NCBI RefSeq assembly: GCF_030816715.1
Contig: NZ_JAUSYH010000001.1
Coordinates: 3,844,001-3,908,000 of the forward strand
DNA from: Streptomyces achromogenes
GTDB lineage: Bacteria; Actinomycetota; Actinomycetes; Streptomycetales; Streptomycetaceae
Reading direction: 5' to 3'
DNA length: 64,000 nt
In this document: positions 50,954 through 60,026 of the stretch, one piece after another
Layout: each line of letters begins with the position of its first letter
How positions within the stretch are numbered: the stretch's first letter is position 1
The notes under the pieces: generated by a model
Database searches by the model: none
What the model was told of the DNA's origin: nothing
What the model saw: only the letters and a program-made list of their open reading frames with translations
Translations under genes and position numbers: made by a program

Positions 50954-51943
50954 GTGGGCTGGTGGCAGGTGAACGCGGACACCCTGGCGGGCAGCCGGTT
51001 CGTGATCTCGCCGCTCACCGAGACCTTCGCGAGTCTGAAGCTGCTGCACGCGGGCGTGGGGCACCATCCCGGTGAGCGGGAGTGGCTGCGCGCCCACCTC
51101 CCCGGCTACCGGGCCGTGCTGGCCGCCGACCCGGTGACGGCGCTGCTGGTGCGGGCGGGGCTCGGGAGAAGCTGGATCGCCGACTTCCTGACGCCCACGC
51201 CGAGGGACGGCGAGAGCTTCGAGGAGGGCGTGGCCCGGGTGCGGTCGGCGGATCCGGCGGACGCCCGGGCGCATCTGCGGACGTCGCTGGCCGGGCCGCT
51301 GCCCGCCGCCCTGGGCCGGGACGACCTGCCGGAGCGGGCGGCCGCGCTGCTGGAACACGTGTGGGAGACGGACGTACGGCCGGACTGGGAGCGCCGCCGG
51401 CGCGTCCTGGAGGCGGACGTCGTCGCGCGGACGGCGCAGGTCAGCCGGGGCGGCTGGGCGACCGTGCTGGATTCCTTGCGGCCGGGGACGCGCTGGCTCG
51501 GCGAGAGCCGCTTCCAGGTGAACCCGCACGAGTATCCGCCCCGCGAGATCTCCGGGGCCGAGCTGCTGTTCGTGCCGGTCACACCGAAGGCCGGCTGGGT
51601 GTCGTGGGAGGGGCGGGAGCGGTACGCCGTCGTCTACCCGTGCACCGGCGTGCTCGCCGAGGACCGCCATGGCCGCGCCCGGTCGGCACCGGCCGCGCTC
51701 GGCGCGCTGCTGGGTCCGGGCCGCGCCGCGGTGCTGGTGCTGCTCGCCGGCCCGCTGAGCACCACCCAGCTGGTCGCCCTGACCGGCCAGGGCCTCGGCT
51801 CGGTGGGCCGCCACCTGCGCGTGCTGCTGGACGCCGGCCTGGTGCAGCGGCGGCGCGCGGGCCGTTCGGTGCTGTACTCGCGGACGGCTGCGGGAGACAC
51901 CCTGGCGAAGGCGGCCGGAGCCGGGGGCGCTGCCCGGAGCTAG
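50954..51943 (+). CDS. ArsR/DUF5937-type winged-helix regulator
   Basis: A 329-residue regulator, GTG at 50954 behind GGAGGGG. The N-terminal domain (NADTLAGSRFVISPLTETFASLKLLH) is of the DUF5937 type. The C-terminal winged helix (about 255-315) has ALLGPGRAAVLVLLAGPLSTTQLVALTGQGLGSVGRHLRVLLDAGLVQRRRAGRSVLYSRT. Such proteins usually control an adjacent exporter, here the divergent MFS gene. The last codons belong to a 59-bp sequence that is repeated twice more beyond the stop. Confidence 0.85.
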   Translation: MGWWQVNADTLAGSRFVISPLTETFASLKLLHAGVGHHPGEREWLRAHLPGYRAVLAADPVTALLVRAGLGRSWIADFLTPTPRDGESFEEGVARVRSADPADARAHLRTSLAGPLPAALGRDDLPERAAALLEHVWETDVRPDWERRRRVLEADVVARTAQVSRGGWATVLDSLRPGTRWLGESRFQVNPHEYPPREISGAELLFVPVTPKAGWVSWEGRERYAVVYPCTGVLAEDRHGRARSAPAALGALLGPGRAAVLVLLAGPLSTTQLVALTGQGLGSVGRHLRVLLDAGLVQRRRAGRSVLYSRTAAGDTLAKAAGAGGAARS

Positions 51944-52063
51944 CGGCGGCGGGAGACACCTTTGGGGAGGCGGCCGGACGCGACGGGGCTGCCCGGCGCC
52001 GGCAGCTTAGGGAGACACCATGGCGGAGGCGGCCGAAGGCGACGGCGGTGCCCGGAGTTAGCA
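51892..52063. repeat. 59-bp imperfect triplication of the regulator's 3' end
   Basis: Copies begin GGGAGACACC at 51892, 51951 and 52010. Each continues with a (T)TGGxGxAGGCGGCCGGA and (G)CTGCCCGG pattern and, in copies one and three, ends GGAG(C/T)TAGC. The first copy includes the regulator's stop codon. They fill the gap before the glutathione peroxidase gene. Confidence 0.8.
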
Positions 52064-52071
52064 TCCGAAGC

Positions 52072-52575
52072 ATGACTACTGATGCCGGTACCACTCCCCT
52101 CGACGTCCAGATCGACGCGCTCACGGGCGGCTCCGCGGAGCTCTCGCAGTACACGGGCCAGGTCGTGCTGGTGGTGAACGTGGCTTCCAAGTGCGGTCTG
52201 ACTCCGCAGTACAGCGGCCTGGAGCGGCTCCAGGAGCGGTACGCCGGGCAGGGCTTCACCGTCCTCGGCGTGCCCTGCAACCAGTTCCTCGGGCAGGAGC
52301 CCGGCAGCGCCGAGGAGATCGCGGAGTTCTGCTCGGCCACCTACGGCGTGAGCTTCCCGCTGACCGAGAAGGTCGAGGTCAACGGTGACGGCCGGCACCC
52401 GCTGTACGAGCGTCTCGTCGGGTTCGCGGACGGCGAGGGCCACACCGGCGACGTCCGCTGGAACTTCGAGAAGTTCCTGATCGGCCGGGACGGCTCCGTC
52501 GTCGCCCGGTTCTCCCCGCAGACCGAGCCGGAGGCCCCCGAGGTGGTCGCGGCGATCGAGAGCCGCCTGGGCTGA
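52072..52575 (+). CDS. Glutathione peroxidase-family thiol peroxidase (Cys type)
   Basis: A 167-residue peroxidase. VVNVASKCGLTPQYSGLERL holds the peroxidatic Cys41, in place of selenocysteine. FTVLGVPCNQFLGQEPGS gives the conserved Gln and possible resolving Cys, and VRWNFEKFLIGRDG the conserved Trp and Asn. In actinomycetes such enzymes probably use thioredoxin and reduce peroxides in the cytoplasm. Monocistronic. Confidence 0.93.
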   Translation: MTTDAGTTPLDVQIDALTGGSAELSQYTGQVVLVVNVASKCGLTPQYSGLERLQERYAGQGFTVLGVPCNQFLGQEPGSAEEIAEFCSATYGVSFPLTEKVEVNGDGRHPLYERLVGFADGEGHTGDVRWNFEKFLIGRDGSVVARFSPQTEPEAPEVVAAIESRLG

Positions 52576-52710
52576 GCGGGCGGGCGGCCGGACCGCCCGG
52601 GCATGCGGCGGGCCCCCTCGGCTAGGACGGCGATCTGGACGAGAGGGCCCGTGGGTGGTTCTTCCGCAGTTGTGTCCGGTATCCGGCTGAGGGTCAGGAA
52701 GTCCTCCGCC

Positions 52711-52902
52711 CTACGCCTTGACCGACGCCACGAAGTCGCTCCACGCGTCGGCGGGGAAGACCAGGGTCGGGCCGTCCTGGACCTTGGAGTCGCGGACGAA
52801 CAGGGCCTGTACGGCCGGCGACTTGACCTCGACGCACGCACCGTTGCCCGTGGAGTAGGAGGACTTGGTCCACGTGTGCGCGCTGCCCTGACGAATTGCC
52901 AT
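52711..52902 (-). CDS. DUF397 protein
   Basis: A 63-residue protein with the DUF397 core WTKSSYSTGNGACVEVKS, then VRDSKVQDGPTLVFPADAWSDFVASV. ATG at 52902 follows CCGGAG. Such genes regularly follow WhiJ-type XRE regulators, as here (187 bp downstream of one). They act with the regulator in developmental control, perhaps like an antitoxin pair. Confidence 0.92.
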   Translation of the reverse strand: MAIRQGSAHTWTKSSYSTGNGACVEVKSPAVQALFVRDSKVQDGPTLVFPADAWSDFVASVKA

Positions 52903-53089
52903 TTTTGCTCCGGAGTGCAGTTGTTGAGTTGCTGTCTTCACGCCAACCTTGTTGCTTGATGGCGTGATCGACGCTACTCGCCAACATCGACTGACGAAGC
53001 GACTATTCACTCGACCGGATGACATATTCCAGTGGAAACTTCCACACCGGTGGGGTTAGCGCGTATCATGCGCCACTTCCCGCCGGACC

Positions 53090-53947
53090 TCACCGCACAT
53101 AGCCCTTGGCGATGTCGGCGATGAACTGGCGGGACTGCTCCACGTTCAGCGCCTGCGCGCGCAGGTGCTCGTACATCACGCTGTACTTCTGCACGTCGTT
53201 CGGCTTCTCCAGATAGAGGTCGCTGGTGACGCCCTCGATGTAGACGACGCTGGAGTCGGCCGTGTCGGGGAACTCGAGGATGGCGTACTGGCCGTTGAGG
53301 CCCGGATGCGCACCCATCTCGAACGGGATCACCTGGACCGTGACATGCGGCAACTGGGACTGCTCGACGAGGTGTTCCAGCTGGTCCCGCATCAACTCGC
53401 GGCCGCCGACGACGCGCCGGAGCGCCGACTCGTCCATGACGCTCCACAGCCGCAGCGGGTTCTCGCCCGACGAGACCCGTTCCTGCCGCCGCACGCGCAC
53501 CTGCACCCGCTTGTCGATCTCCGTCTGCGCGGTCTCCGGCAGCGCGCCCGAGATCAGCGCCTCCGCGTACTGACGGGTCTGCAGCAGCCCGGGCACCACC
53601 TGCGGGTCGTACACGCGCAGGCTCGCCGCGTCCGTCTCCAGACCGATGTAGACGCTGTACGGGACGTCGCCGAAGGCGTGCCACCAGCCCTGCTGGCGGG
53701 AGTCCTTGGCCATCTCCATCAGCGAGTCGACCATCCGCTGGTCCTCGACCTCGTAGACCCCGCACAGGTCACGGACGTCGCGCTGGCTGATGCTGCGCCG
53801 GCCGTTCTCCAGCCGGCTGATCTTCGACTGGGACACCAGCAGACGCTCGGCGACCTCTTCGGCGGTCATGCCCTTGAGCTCACGGAGCCGGCGCAGCTCC
53901 TGGCCCAACCGGCGTCGTCTGACGGTGGGATTGACATTGGACGCCAC
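53090..53947 (-). CDS. WhiJ-type XRE/DUF5753 transcriptional regulator
   Basis: A 285-residue regulator. The helix-turn-helix (about 14-65) is LGQELRRLRELKGMTAEEVAERLLVSQSKISRLENGRRSISQRDVRDLC. The DUF5753 domain (about 95-280) has YDPQVVPGLLQTRQYAEALI, VRRQERV and PHVTVQVIPFEMGAHPGLNGQYAILEF. Streptomyces genomes carry dozens of such proteins with partner DUF397 genes; WhiJ controls differentiation. The ligand is unknown. Confidence 0.93.
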   Translation of the reverse strand: MASNVNPTVRRRRLGQELRRLRELKGMTAEEVAERLLVSQSKISRLENGRRSISQRDVRDLCGVYEVEDQRMVDSLMEMAKDSRQQGWWHAFGDVPYSVYIGLETDAASLRVYDPQVVPGLLQTRQYAEALISGALPETAQTEIDKRVQVRVRRQERVSSGENPLRLWSVMDESALRRVVGGRELMRDQLEHLVEQSQLPHVTVQVIPFEMGAHPGLNGQYAILEFPDTADSSVVYIEGVTSDLYLEKPNDVQKYSVMYEHLRAQALNVEQSRQFIADIAKGYVR

Positions 53948-54209
53948 GGGACGTGCACCTCCGGCTGCGTGTCTGTCTCAAACACTTTGCGTATCTGCTG
54001 TTCAGCAGACTGCCACCAAGGCGCTTTCCACCGCTGGAAAACGGTGGATATGCGGCTGCTGCGCGCCAGTTCGGACGGGCCCCCGAAAGGTTTCCGACGG
54101 GCTCCCGGAGGGCTCCCGACGGGTTCCCGACACACGTCCGCGCGGGGCGGCAGATGCACCGCCCCGCGCGGGCCGCGTCGGCTCCCGAACGGGTCTCAGG
54201 TCTGACGGC

Positions 54210-54965
54210 TCAGAGGGCCACCACACGCGCCATGGGGTTGCGGTGCGGCTGCGCCGGAACACCACGGGCGGGTTCCGGAGCGGGCCTGGCTCCCGGTCCG
54301 GCCTGCCGGCCGGGGGGCGCCTGGTTGCGGCGCGGCTGTGCCGCCGCGCCGTTCTGGACGTCCATCACGGCGTGCGCCACGAGGCCGCCCATGGGGTCGT
54401 GCCTGATCAGGTCCCGCAACCGGGAGCGGGACGAACGTCCCTCGTTGCCCGGGTACAGGTGCTTGCCGAGGCCGACCGCGTGCGCCAGTGCGGCGAGCGC
54501 CGCGGTCCGCGGGTCCGGCGGCACGCCGGTGCGGATCGCGGAGTCCAGCCGGGCCTTGATCTCCCGGCTGATGTCGGTGTCCGTCGCCTGGTAGCGAGTC
54601 GTCGGCAGCACTCCGCACATCTGGCCCGCCACGGCATGCACCATGCCGCACCGCTCCAGATGCGAGAGGTAGATCTGGCGTAGCCCGAGACGCGGCCCGC
54701 CGATCCAGTGGACAGCCCGTACGGGAGCGCCACGCCTTCGCAGCAACTCCAACGCGCAGTCCAGCGTTGGGTCTCCAGTCGGCCGTGGGGACACCACGGC
54801 GATACGATCCCCGTCAGGGGCTATCCGCCCGGCCAGCGCCAGCTCCACTAGCTGTGCTCCGGCCAGACCAAGGTCGAGCGACTGCGGCTGTGCGGTGGTA
54901 CCCGTGGTCGGGTCCAACGCCAGCAGAAGAAGCTCTTCCGGAATCGTTCTGCGGCTCCTGCCCAT
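54210..54965 (-). CDS. GPP34 (GOLPH3/Vps74-like) family protein
   Basis: A 251-residue soluble protein. TIPEELLLLALDPTTG opens the GPP34 fold, with LDLGLAGAQLVELALAGRIA, LRQIYLSHLERCGMV and TTRYQATDTDISREIKARLDSAI following. The C-terminal 45 residues are a Pro/Ala/Gln/Arg-rich tail. In eukaryotes GOLPH3 binds phosphatidylinositol 4-phosphate and sorts Golgi enzymes. The role of the many Streptomyces homologues is unknown; membrane-lipid association is plausible. Confidence 0.88.
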   Translation of the reverse strand: MGRSRRTIPEELLLLALDPTTGTTAQPQSLDLGLAGAQLVELALAGRIAPDGDRIAVVSPRPTGDPTLDCALELLRRRGAPVRAVHWIGGPRLGLRQIYLSHLERCGMVHAVAGQMCGVLPTTRYQATDTDISREIKARLDSAIRTGVPPDPRTAALAALAHAVGLGKHLYPGNEGRSSRSRLRDLIRHDPMGGLVAHAVMDVQNGAAAQPRRNQAPPGRQAGPGARPAPEPARGVPAQPHRNPMARVVAL

Positions 54966-55202
54966 CCATGCCTCCCCGCGTGGATGAATGACAGGGTGAC
55001 CCCTCTCACATTCATCTGTCGAGGGTGCGTGACCTGTTTGTAGTGGAACCAGTAGGTATGTCGTTCTCGTCTACCGCAGGAGCCAAGCGCTCTACACAGG
55101 ACACTGGTACATGGTTCGGACAACGCCGTGAGGCGGGTCCGGGGCGGGCTGTTCACGGTTCGGCAGGCGCGCTGACGGCGTGCGGCACACGAGGAGGCAT
55201 CG

Positions 55203-57908
55203 GTGGCGGGCGAGTCCCCCGACAGGTCGAAGCAGCGCGAGTCGTCGGCAGAACCGACGTCGGGGAGCGCGGGCACGGTTCCCGAGGCACGGGAATCTCG
55301 CGAGATCCGCGATCCGCGGGTCGCGGTGGCGCGGGACAGCGAGCCCTCGCCGGCCCGCGGCGGCGTGGACACGGCGACGCGGGTGTTCTCGGTACGGGAT
55401 CTGAAGACCGAGGAGGCCGAGGAACCCGGGGCGGCGGAGACCGACGCCGAAGTCTCTGACACCGACGCCTCCGACGCCTCCGGGACCGACGCTTCCGAGG
55501 CCCCCGGGACCGGGTCCGCGGAGACCGAGCCGGCCGGGGAGCCCGAAGCGGAGGCGGAGCCCGAAGCGGAGCCGGAGGCTGCCGACGAGACCCCGGAAGC
55601 GGCGTCGGGCGACTCCGGGGACGCGAAGGACGCCGGGACGGCCGCAGCGGCCGAGGAGAGCGCCGACGACGGCGCCGGGGACGCCCCTGAGGGCGACGAC
55701 GGGACCGGAGGCGTCTCCGGGGCCCCCGGTGAGGCTCCCGAGGGCGGCGAGGACCGTCTGCGGGCGGCCGTCGCCCAGTGGGTCGCCACGGCGGACGGGA
55801 AGAGCCCCGAGGACGCCCCCACGGCCGACTCGGCCCGCGAGGAAGCGGACGAACCCGCGGACGAACCCGCGGACGCGACCACGGATGCCGTCTCGGACGA
55901 CGCCCCGGACGCCGACGCGGATGCCCGCTCGGACGACGCCCCGGACGCCGACGCGGATGCCCGCTCGGACGACGCCCCGGAGGTCGACGTGCGTGCGGGG
56001 AGCGCCGCCGCGAAGGCCGACGAGCGACCGGGCGCCGACGACCTCGATGCCACCGACGAGCCCGAGGACACGCGGCCCGAGAACGCGAACGAGTCGGCCG
56101 CGCCCGCCGCGGCGGAGGACGAGGCCGGGTCCGGCGCCGGACCGGCCGCCAAGCGCGCGCCGAAGTGGGCGTCGCACGCGGGCGAGCCCGAGAAGCCGGG
56201 GAAGACCGACGCCGAGCCCGAGGACGACGGGCCCCAGGACGCCAAGGCCGACCGCTCCCCCGTCGACCAGCCCACCGCCGTCTTCAAGACCCGCCGGCCC
56301 AAGCCCGCCGTCGACCAGCCGACCACCATGCTGAAGCTCGGCGACGTCAAGCCCCGGCCGGGCGGGGAGAAGGCCGACGCCGCCGACGCATCCGAGGCGA
56401 CCGACACGGCCGACACCGCCGGGAAGTCCGGGAAGACCGACACCGCCGGGAAGACCGACAGGTCGGACGAGAAGCCCGCGGCGCCGGCCGAGCGGACGAG
56501 CAAGTTCGTCGCGCTCAAGCCGCTCGACGAGCCCCGCCCGCCGAAGCCCGCCGCGCAGACGCCCGCCGACGTCACCGCGTTCGTCCCGCAGGTCGGCCCC
56601 GAGCGGACCACGCAGCAGCCGCTGCCGCCGAAGCCGCCGCTGGACCTGCTGGCCGAGCTGACGAACACCCCGCCGCCCCCGCCGACCCCGCTGCGCACCC
56701 TCGGACGGCGGCTCAAGATCTGGACGCCGCTGGTCCTCCTGCTGGTCGTCGTGTTTGCGATCGTGCAGGCTGTGCGGCCGCTGCCGGCGACCGCGCTCAC
56801 GCTGACCGCGAAGAGCTCGTACACCTTCGAGGGCGGCAGGACGCAGCTGCCCTGGCCGAACGAGGGGCAGGGCTGGATCGACGCCGACGGCGTCGGCACG
56901 ATGGGCGCCTTCGGCAAGCAGACGCCCGTGGCCATCGGCTCGGTCGCCAAGACCATGACCGCGTACATCATCCTCAAGGACCACCCGATGAAGGCCGGGG
57001 AGGAAGGCCCGGAGATCGAGGTCGACGCGACGGCCGAGAAGGAGGGCGGCTACGACGTCACCCTCGGCGAGTCGACCCTCAACACCGTCAAGGCCGGCGA
57101 CAAGCTCACCGAGAAGCAGGCCCTGTCGGCCGTCATCATCCCCTCCGCCAACAACATCGCGCGGCTGCTCGCGCGCTGGGACGCGGGTTCGGTGGAGGCG
57201 TTCGTGAAGAAGATGAACGCCACCGCCAAGGAGCTTGGCATGACGAACACGACGTACACCGACCCCTCGGGCCTGAAGGAGACCACCGTCTCCACGGCTG
57301 AGGACCAGGTGAAGCTCGGCCGCGCGTTCGTGGAGGTCCCGGCCCTGGTCGCCATCTCGAGCGCGGCCAGCTGGGACGACCCGTCCGGCAAGAACTGGCC
57401 CAACTACAACGAGCTGCCGTTCAGGATCGGCGCGATCGGCATCAAGACCGGCAGCACCAGCGCGGCCGGCGGCAACCTGCTGTTCGCCTCCCGCAAGAAG
57501 GTCGACGGGAAGTCGGTGACCCTCGTCGGCGCGATCCTCGGCCAGCACAAGCGCGAGATCCTCAAGACGGCCAACGTGGTCAGCCAGGCGGCGCTGCTCG
57601 CCGCCGAGGACGCGCTCACCTCGGCGAAGATCCTGAAGAAGGGCGACGTCGTCGGGTACGTGGACGACAAGCTCGGCGGCCACACGCCCGTCGTCATCAC
57701 CCAGGACGTCTCGGCGGCCGGCTGGGCCGGTTTGACGGTGAAGCTGTCGTTCACCTCCGGTGAGGTGCCGCACACGGCCAAGGCCGGCACCCAGGTGGGC
57801 ACGCTCACCGTCGGCGACGGCTCCAGCAGCGCGGTGAAGGTGCCGGTCGCCCTGCAGACGGACCTGGCCGAGCCGGGCTTCTCGGACAAGCTGACGCGCG
57901 TCGGCTGA
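55203..57908 (+). CDS. D-alanyl-D-alanine carboxypeptidase (PBP5/DacA type) with long acidic cytoplasmic domain
   Basis: A 901-residue penicillin-binding protein, GTG behind GAGGAGG. Residues 1-500 are a disordered, Asp/Glu/Ala-rich region with a tandem repeat SDDAPDADADAR. VDQPT motifs lie at 354 and 370. One membrane helix follows (about 507-525, WTPLVLLLVVVFAIV), placing the N-terminus inside the cell. The extracytoplasmic domain has SVAKTM (Ser580, Lys583), SANN (648) and KTGS (Lys748), the full active site. It trims the terminal D-Ala of peptidoglycan stem peptides. Confidence 0.93.
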   Translation: MAGESPDRSKQRESSAEPTSGSAGTVPEARESREIRDPRVAVARDSEPSPARGGVDTATRVFSVRDLKTEEAEEPGAAETDAEVSDTDASDASGTDASEAPGTGSAETEPAGEPEAEAEPEAEPEAADETPEAASGDSGDAKDAGTAAAAEESADDGAGDAPEGDDGTGGVSGAPGEAPEGGEDRLRAAVAQWVATADGKSPEDAPTADSAREEADEPADEPADATTDAVSDDAPDADADARSDDAPDADADARSDDAPEVDVRAGSAAAKADERPGADDLDATDEPEDTRPENANESAAPAAAEDEAGSGAGPAAKRAPKWASHAGEPEKPGKTDAEPEDDGPQDAKADRSPVDQPTAVFKTRRPKPAVDQPTTMLKLGDVKPRPGGEKADAADASEATDTADTAGKSGKTDTAGKTDRSDEKPAAPAERTSKFVALKPLDEPRPPKPAAQTPADVTAFVPQVGPERTTQQPLPPKPPLDLLAELTNTPPPPPTPLRTLGRRLKIWTPLVLLLVVVFAIVQAVRPLPATALTLTAKSSYTFEGGRTQLPWPNEGQGWIDADGVGTMGAFGKQTPVAIGSVAKTMTAYIILKDHPMKAGEEGPEIEVDATAEKEGGYDVTLGESTLNTVKAGDKLTEKQALSAVIIPSANNIARLLARWDAGSVEAFVKKMNATAKELGMTNTTYTDPSGLKETTVSTAEDQVKLGRAFVEVPALVAISSAASWDDPSGKNWPNYNELPFRIGAIGIKTGSTSAAGGNLLFASRKKVDGKSVTLVGAILGQHKREILKTANVVSQAALLAAEDALTSAKILKKGDVVGYVDDKLGGHTPVVITQDVSAAGWAGLTVKLSFTSGEVPHTAKAGTQVGTLTVGDGSSSAVKVPVALQTDLAEPGFSDKLTRVG

Positions 57909-58079
57909 CCCGCGACGCCCGTCCGCACGCCTTCCGCACCCCGTCGGGCAGCCGCCCGGCGGGGTGCGTGCTAGCGTCGCGAAACGGGACAGGCCGCCGG
58001 CCGCAAGGGCGTAGCCGTGAAGCGGACGCGAACGGTACGCGGCCGAGAACAGAAGACGGGACACGGGGAGTGCCTTCAG

Positions 58080-60026
58080 GTGGCCACTGCGGAGCCGACA
58101 CGCGCCGACGACGCCGGTCCGGACCGGGACGCCGGCTCGCGCACCAGGGTGCCCGCACCCCAGTCGGGCGAGCACGACCGTGACCCGGCGGGCGGCGCGG
58201 TGGTAGACCTCGGGCAGGACCGGGTCCCGGACGGCGCGCGGGAGGACCGGACGGAGTCCGCGCGCGGGACGTCCCGGGTGCGCGGCGCCCTCGACCGGGT
58301 CGGTGCGCGCCTCGGCGGGCCTCTCGGCCGCCATCTCGTGCTCTCCATGACGGCGCTGTCCGGCGTCCTGCACCTCGTCTGGTTCTTCACGTTCGCGAAC
58401 AGCGGCGGCGACCTCGCGGCGCAGGACGCCTGGGCCGAGTTCGTGGGCCGGCACCCCGACTCCGCGTACAACCTCGCCTGGTACGGCGGCATGCACCCGG
58501 TGTCGTACAGCATGGTGTCGCCGTATCTGATGTCCCTGCTCGGCGTCCGGACGACCATGATGATCGCCGGGACGATCTCGGCGGGGCTGCTCACCCTGAT
58601 CCTGCTGCGCTGCCGGCCGGTGAAGAATCCGGTGTGGCCCGCGCTCGCGGGGATCTTCGCGCTGCTGTGCAACGCCGCGTCGGGCCGGGTGACGTTCGGC
58701 CTGGGCAACATGTTCGCGCTGGGCGCGGTCGCCGTCGTGTTCTGCTGGCCGCACCGCTGGCGCTACAAACGGTGGGCGAAGGCGCTGTGCGCGGCGCCGC
58801 TCGCCGCGCTGGCCACCATGGGCTCGCCGGTGGCCGGGCTGTTCGTGGGCATAGTCGCCGTCGCGATGTTCCTGCAGAAGCGGCGGCCGGGCGCGTGGGC
58901 GCTCGGGCTCGCGCCGACGGTGGTCGTCGCCCTGTCCGCCTGGCTGTTCCCGTTCTCCGGCACCCAGCCGATGTCCTTCGGCTCGGCCTGTCTGCCACTG
59001 CTGTCCGCGGTGGCGGTCTACGCCGTCGTCCCGCGCGACTGGAAGACCGTGCGGATCACGGCGGCCGTGTACGGGCTCGGGGTGCTGATGGTGTGGCTGA
59101 TCAGCTCGCAGATCGGGTCCAACATCACCCGGCTCGCGATGATGTTCACGGGTGTGGTGCTGATGGCGGCGCTGCCGTTCGCCGTGCCGCGCAGCCGCAA
59201 GTGGTACGTGATCGTCCTGTCGTCGCTGACGTTCGTGGGCTGGATCGGCTTCAAGTCGGTCGACGACGTCGTGCGGACGACCCCGGCGGCCTCCTGGGCA
59301 CGCGAGCTGGCGCCGCTCGTCAACGAGCTGCAAGGGGTCGGCGCGGAGAAGGGCCGGGTGGAGGTCGTCCCGGCCCGTTCGCACCGCGAGGCGTCCGCGC
59401 TCGCGCCGTACGTCAACCTCGCCCGCGGCTGGAACCGCCAGGCCGACATGGAGCGCAACCCGCTCTTCTACGACGACACCCTCAACTCCGCGAACTACCA
59501 CGACTGGCTGCAGCGGTGGGCGGTGCACTTCGTCGTGGTCCCCAAGGAGGCGCTGGACGGGGACGGCGGCGAGCGGGAGCGGGAGCTGGTGCAGCGGGGG
59601 CTGCCGTACCTGGAGCAGATCTGGGGCGACGCCAACTGGCAGCTGTTCAAGGTCGTCGATCCCGCCCCGCTCGCCGAGCCGAACGCGGTGGTGCAGCGGG
59701 CCGAGCAGGGCGAGATGACGATCGACGTGAAGAAGGCGGGGCGGATCCTGATCCGGATCCCGTACTCGCCGTGGCTGAGCGTGGTGGACGAGCAGGGCAA
59801 GAGCCTGAAGCCGCCGCAGGAGACGCAGGAGTCCAAGGACCGCTCCGACGGCGAGCCGAAGACGTTCGACAACGTCAACGGGTGCCTGTTCGAGACGGCG
59901 GAGGACGCGGACGGCGACAAGTGGACGGTGCTGCTCGCGCCGAAGGCCGGCACCTACCGGCTGGCCGCGCCCTACCAGCTGCCCCGGGGGACGCCGTGCC
60001 CGGACGAGCTGAAGGACCAGCGGTGA
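58080..60026 (+). CDS. Large polytopic membrane protein, function unknown
   Basis: A 648-residue protein if translation starts at GTG 58080 (GGGGAG nine bases before); GTG at 58017 would add 21 residues. After a 90-residue hydrophilic tail come about ten helices (from HLVLSMTALSGVLHLVWFFTF to WYVIVLSSLTFVGWIG). A 230-residue C-terminal extracytoplasmic domain begins DDVVRTTPAASWARELAPLVNEL. The layout recalls GT-C-type glycosyltransferases, and a loop PDSAYNLAWYGGMHP near the first helix could hold catalytic residues, but this is not proven. It follows the carboxypeptidase by 171 bp. Confidence 0.75.
   Translation: MATAEPTRADDAGPDRDAGSRTRVPAPQSGEHDRDPAGGAVVDLGQDRVPDGAREDRTESARGTSRVRGALDRVGARLGGPLGRHLVLSMTALSGVLHLVWFFTFANSGGDLAAQDAWAEFVGRHPDSAYNLAWYGGMHPVSYSMVSPYLMSLLGVRTTMMIAGTISAGLLTLILLRCRPVKNPVWPALAGIFALLCNAASGRVTFGLGNMFALGAVAVVFCWPHRWRYKRWAKALCAAPLAALATMGSPVAGLFVGIVAVAMFLQKRRPGAWALGLAPTVVVALSAWLFPFSGTQPMSFGSACLPLLSAVAVYAVVPRDWKTVRITAAVYGLGVLMVWLISSQIGSNITRLAMMFTGVVLMAALPFAVPRSRKWYVIVLSSLTFVGWIGFKSVDDVVRTTPAASWARELAPLVNELQGVGAEKGRVEVVPARSHREASALAPYVNLARGWNRQADMERNPLFYDDTLNSANYHDWLQRWAVHFVVVPKEALDGDGGERERELVQRGLPYLEQIWGDANWQLFKVVDPAPLAEPNAVVQRAEQGEMTIDVKKAGRILIRIPYSPWLSVVDEQGKSLKPPQETQESKDRSDGEPKTFDNVNGCLFETAEDADGDKWTVLLAPKAGTYRLAAPYQLPRGTPCPDELKDQR

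Noticed and set aside
55092..59528. A very long open frame on the minus strand opposite the carboxypeptidase and membrane-protein genes
   Set aside because: It is the GC-rich shadow of two well-supported genes. Its translation is Arg/Gly/Val-rich without any domain, and it has no ribosome site.
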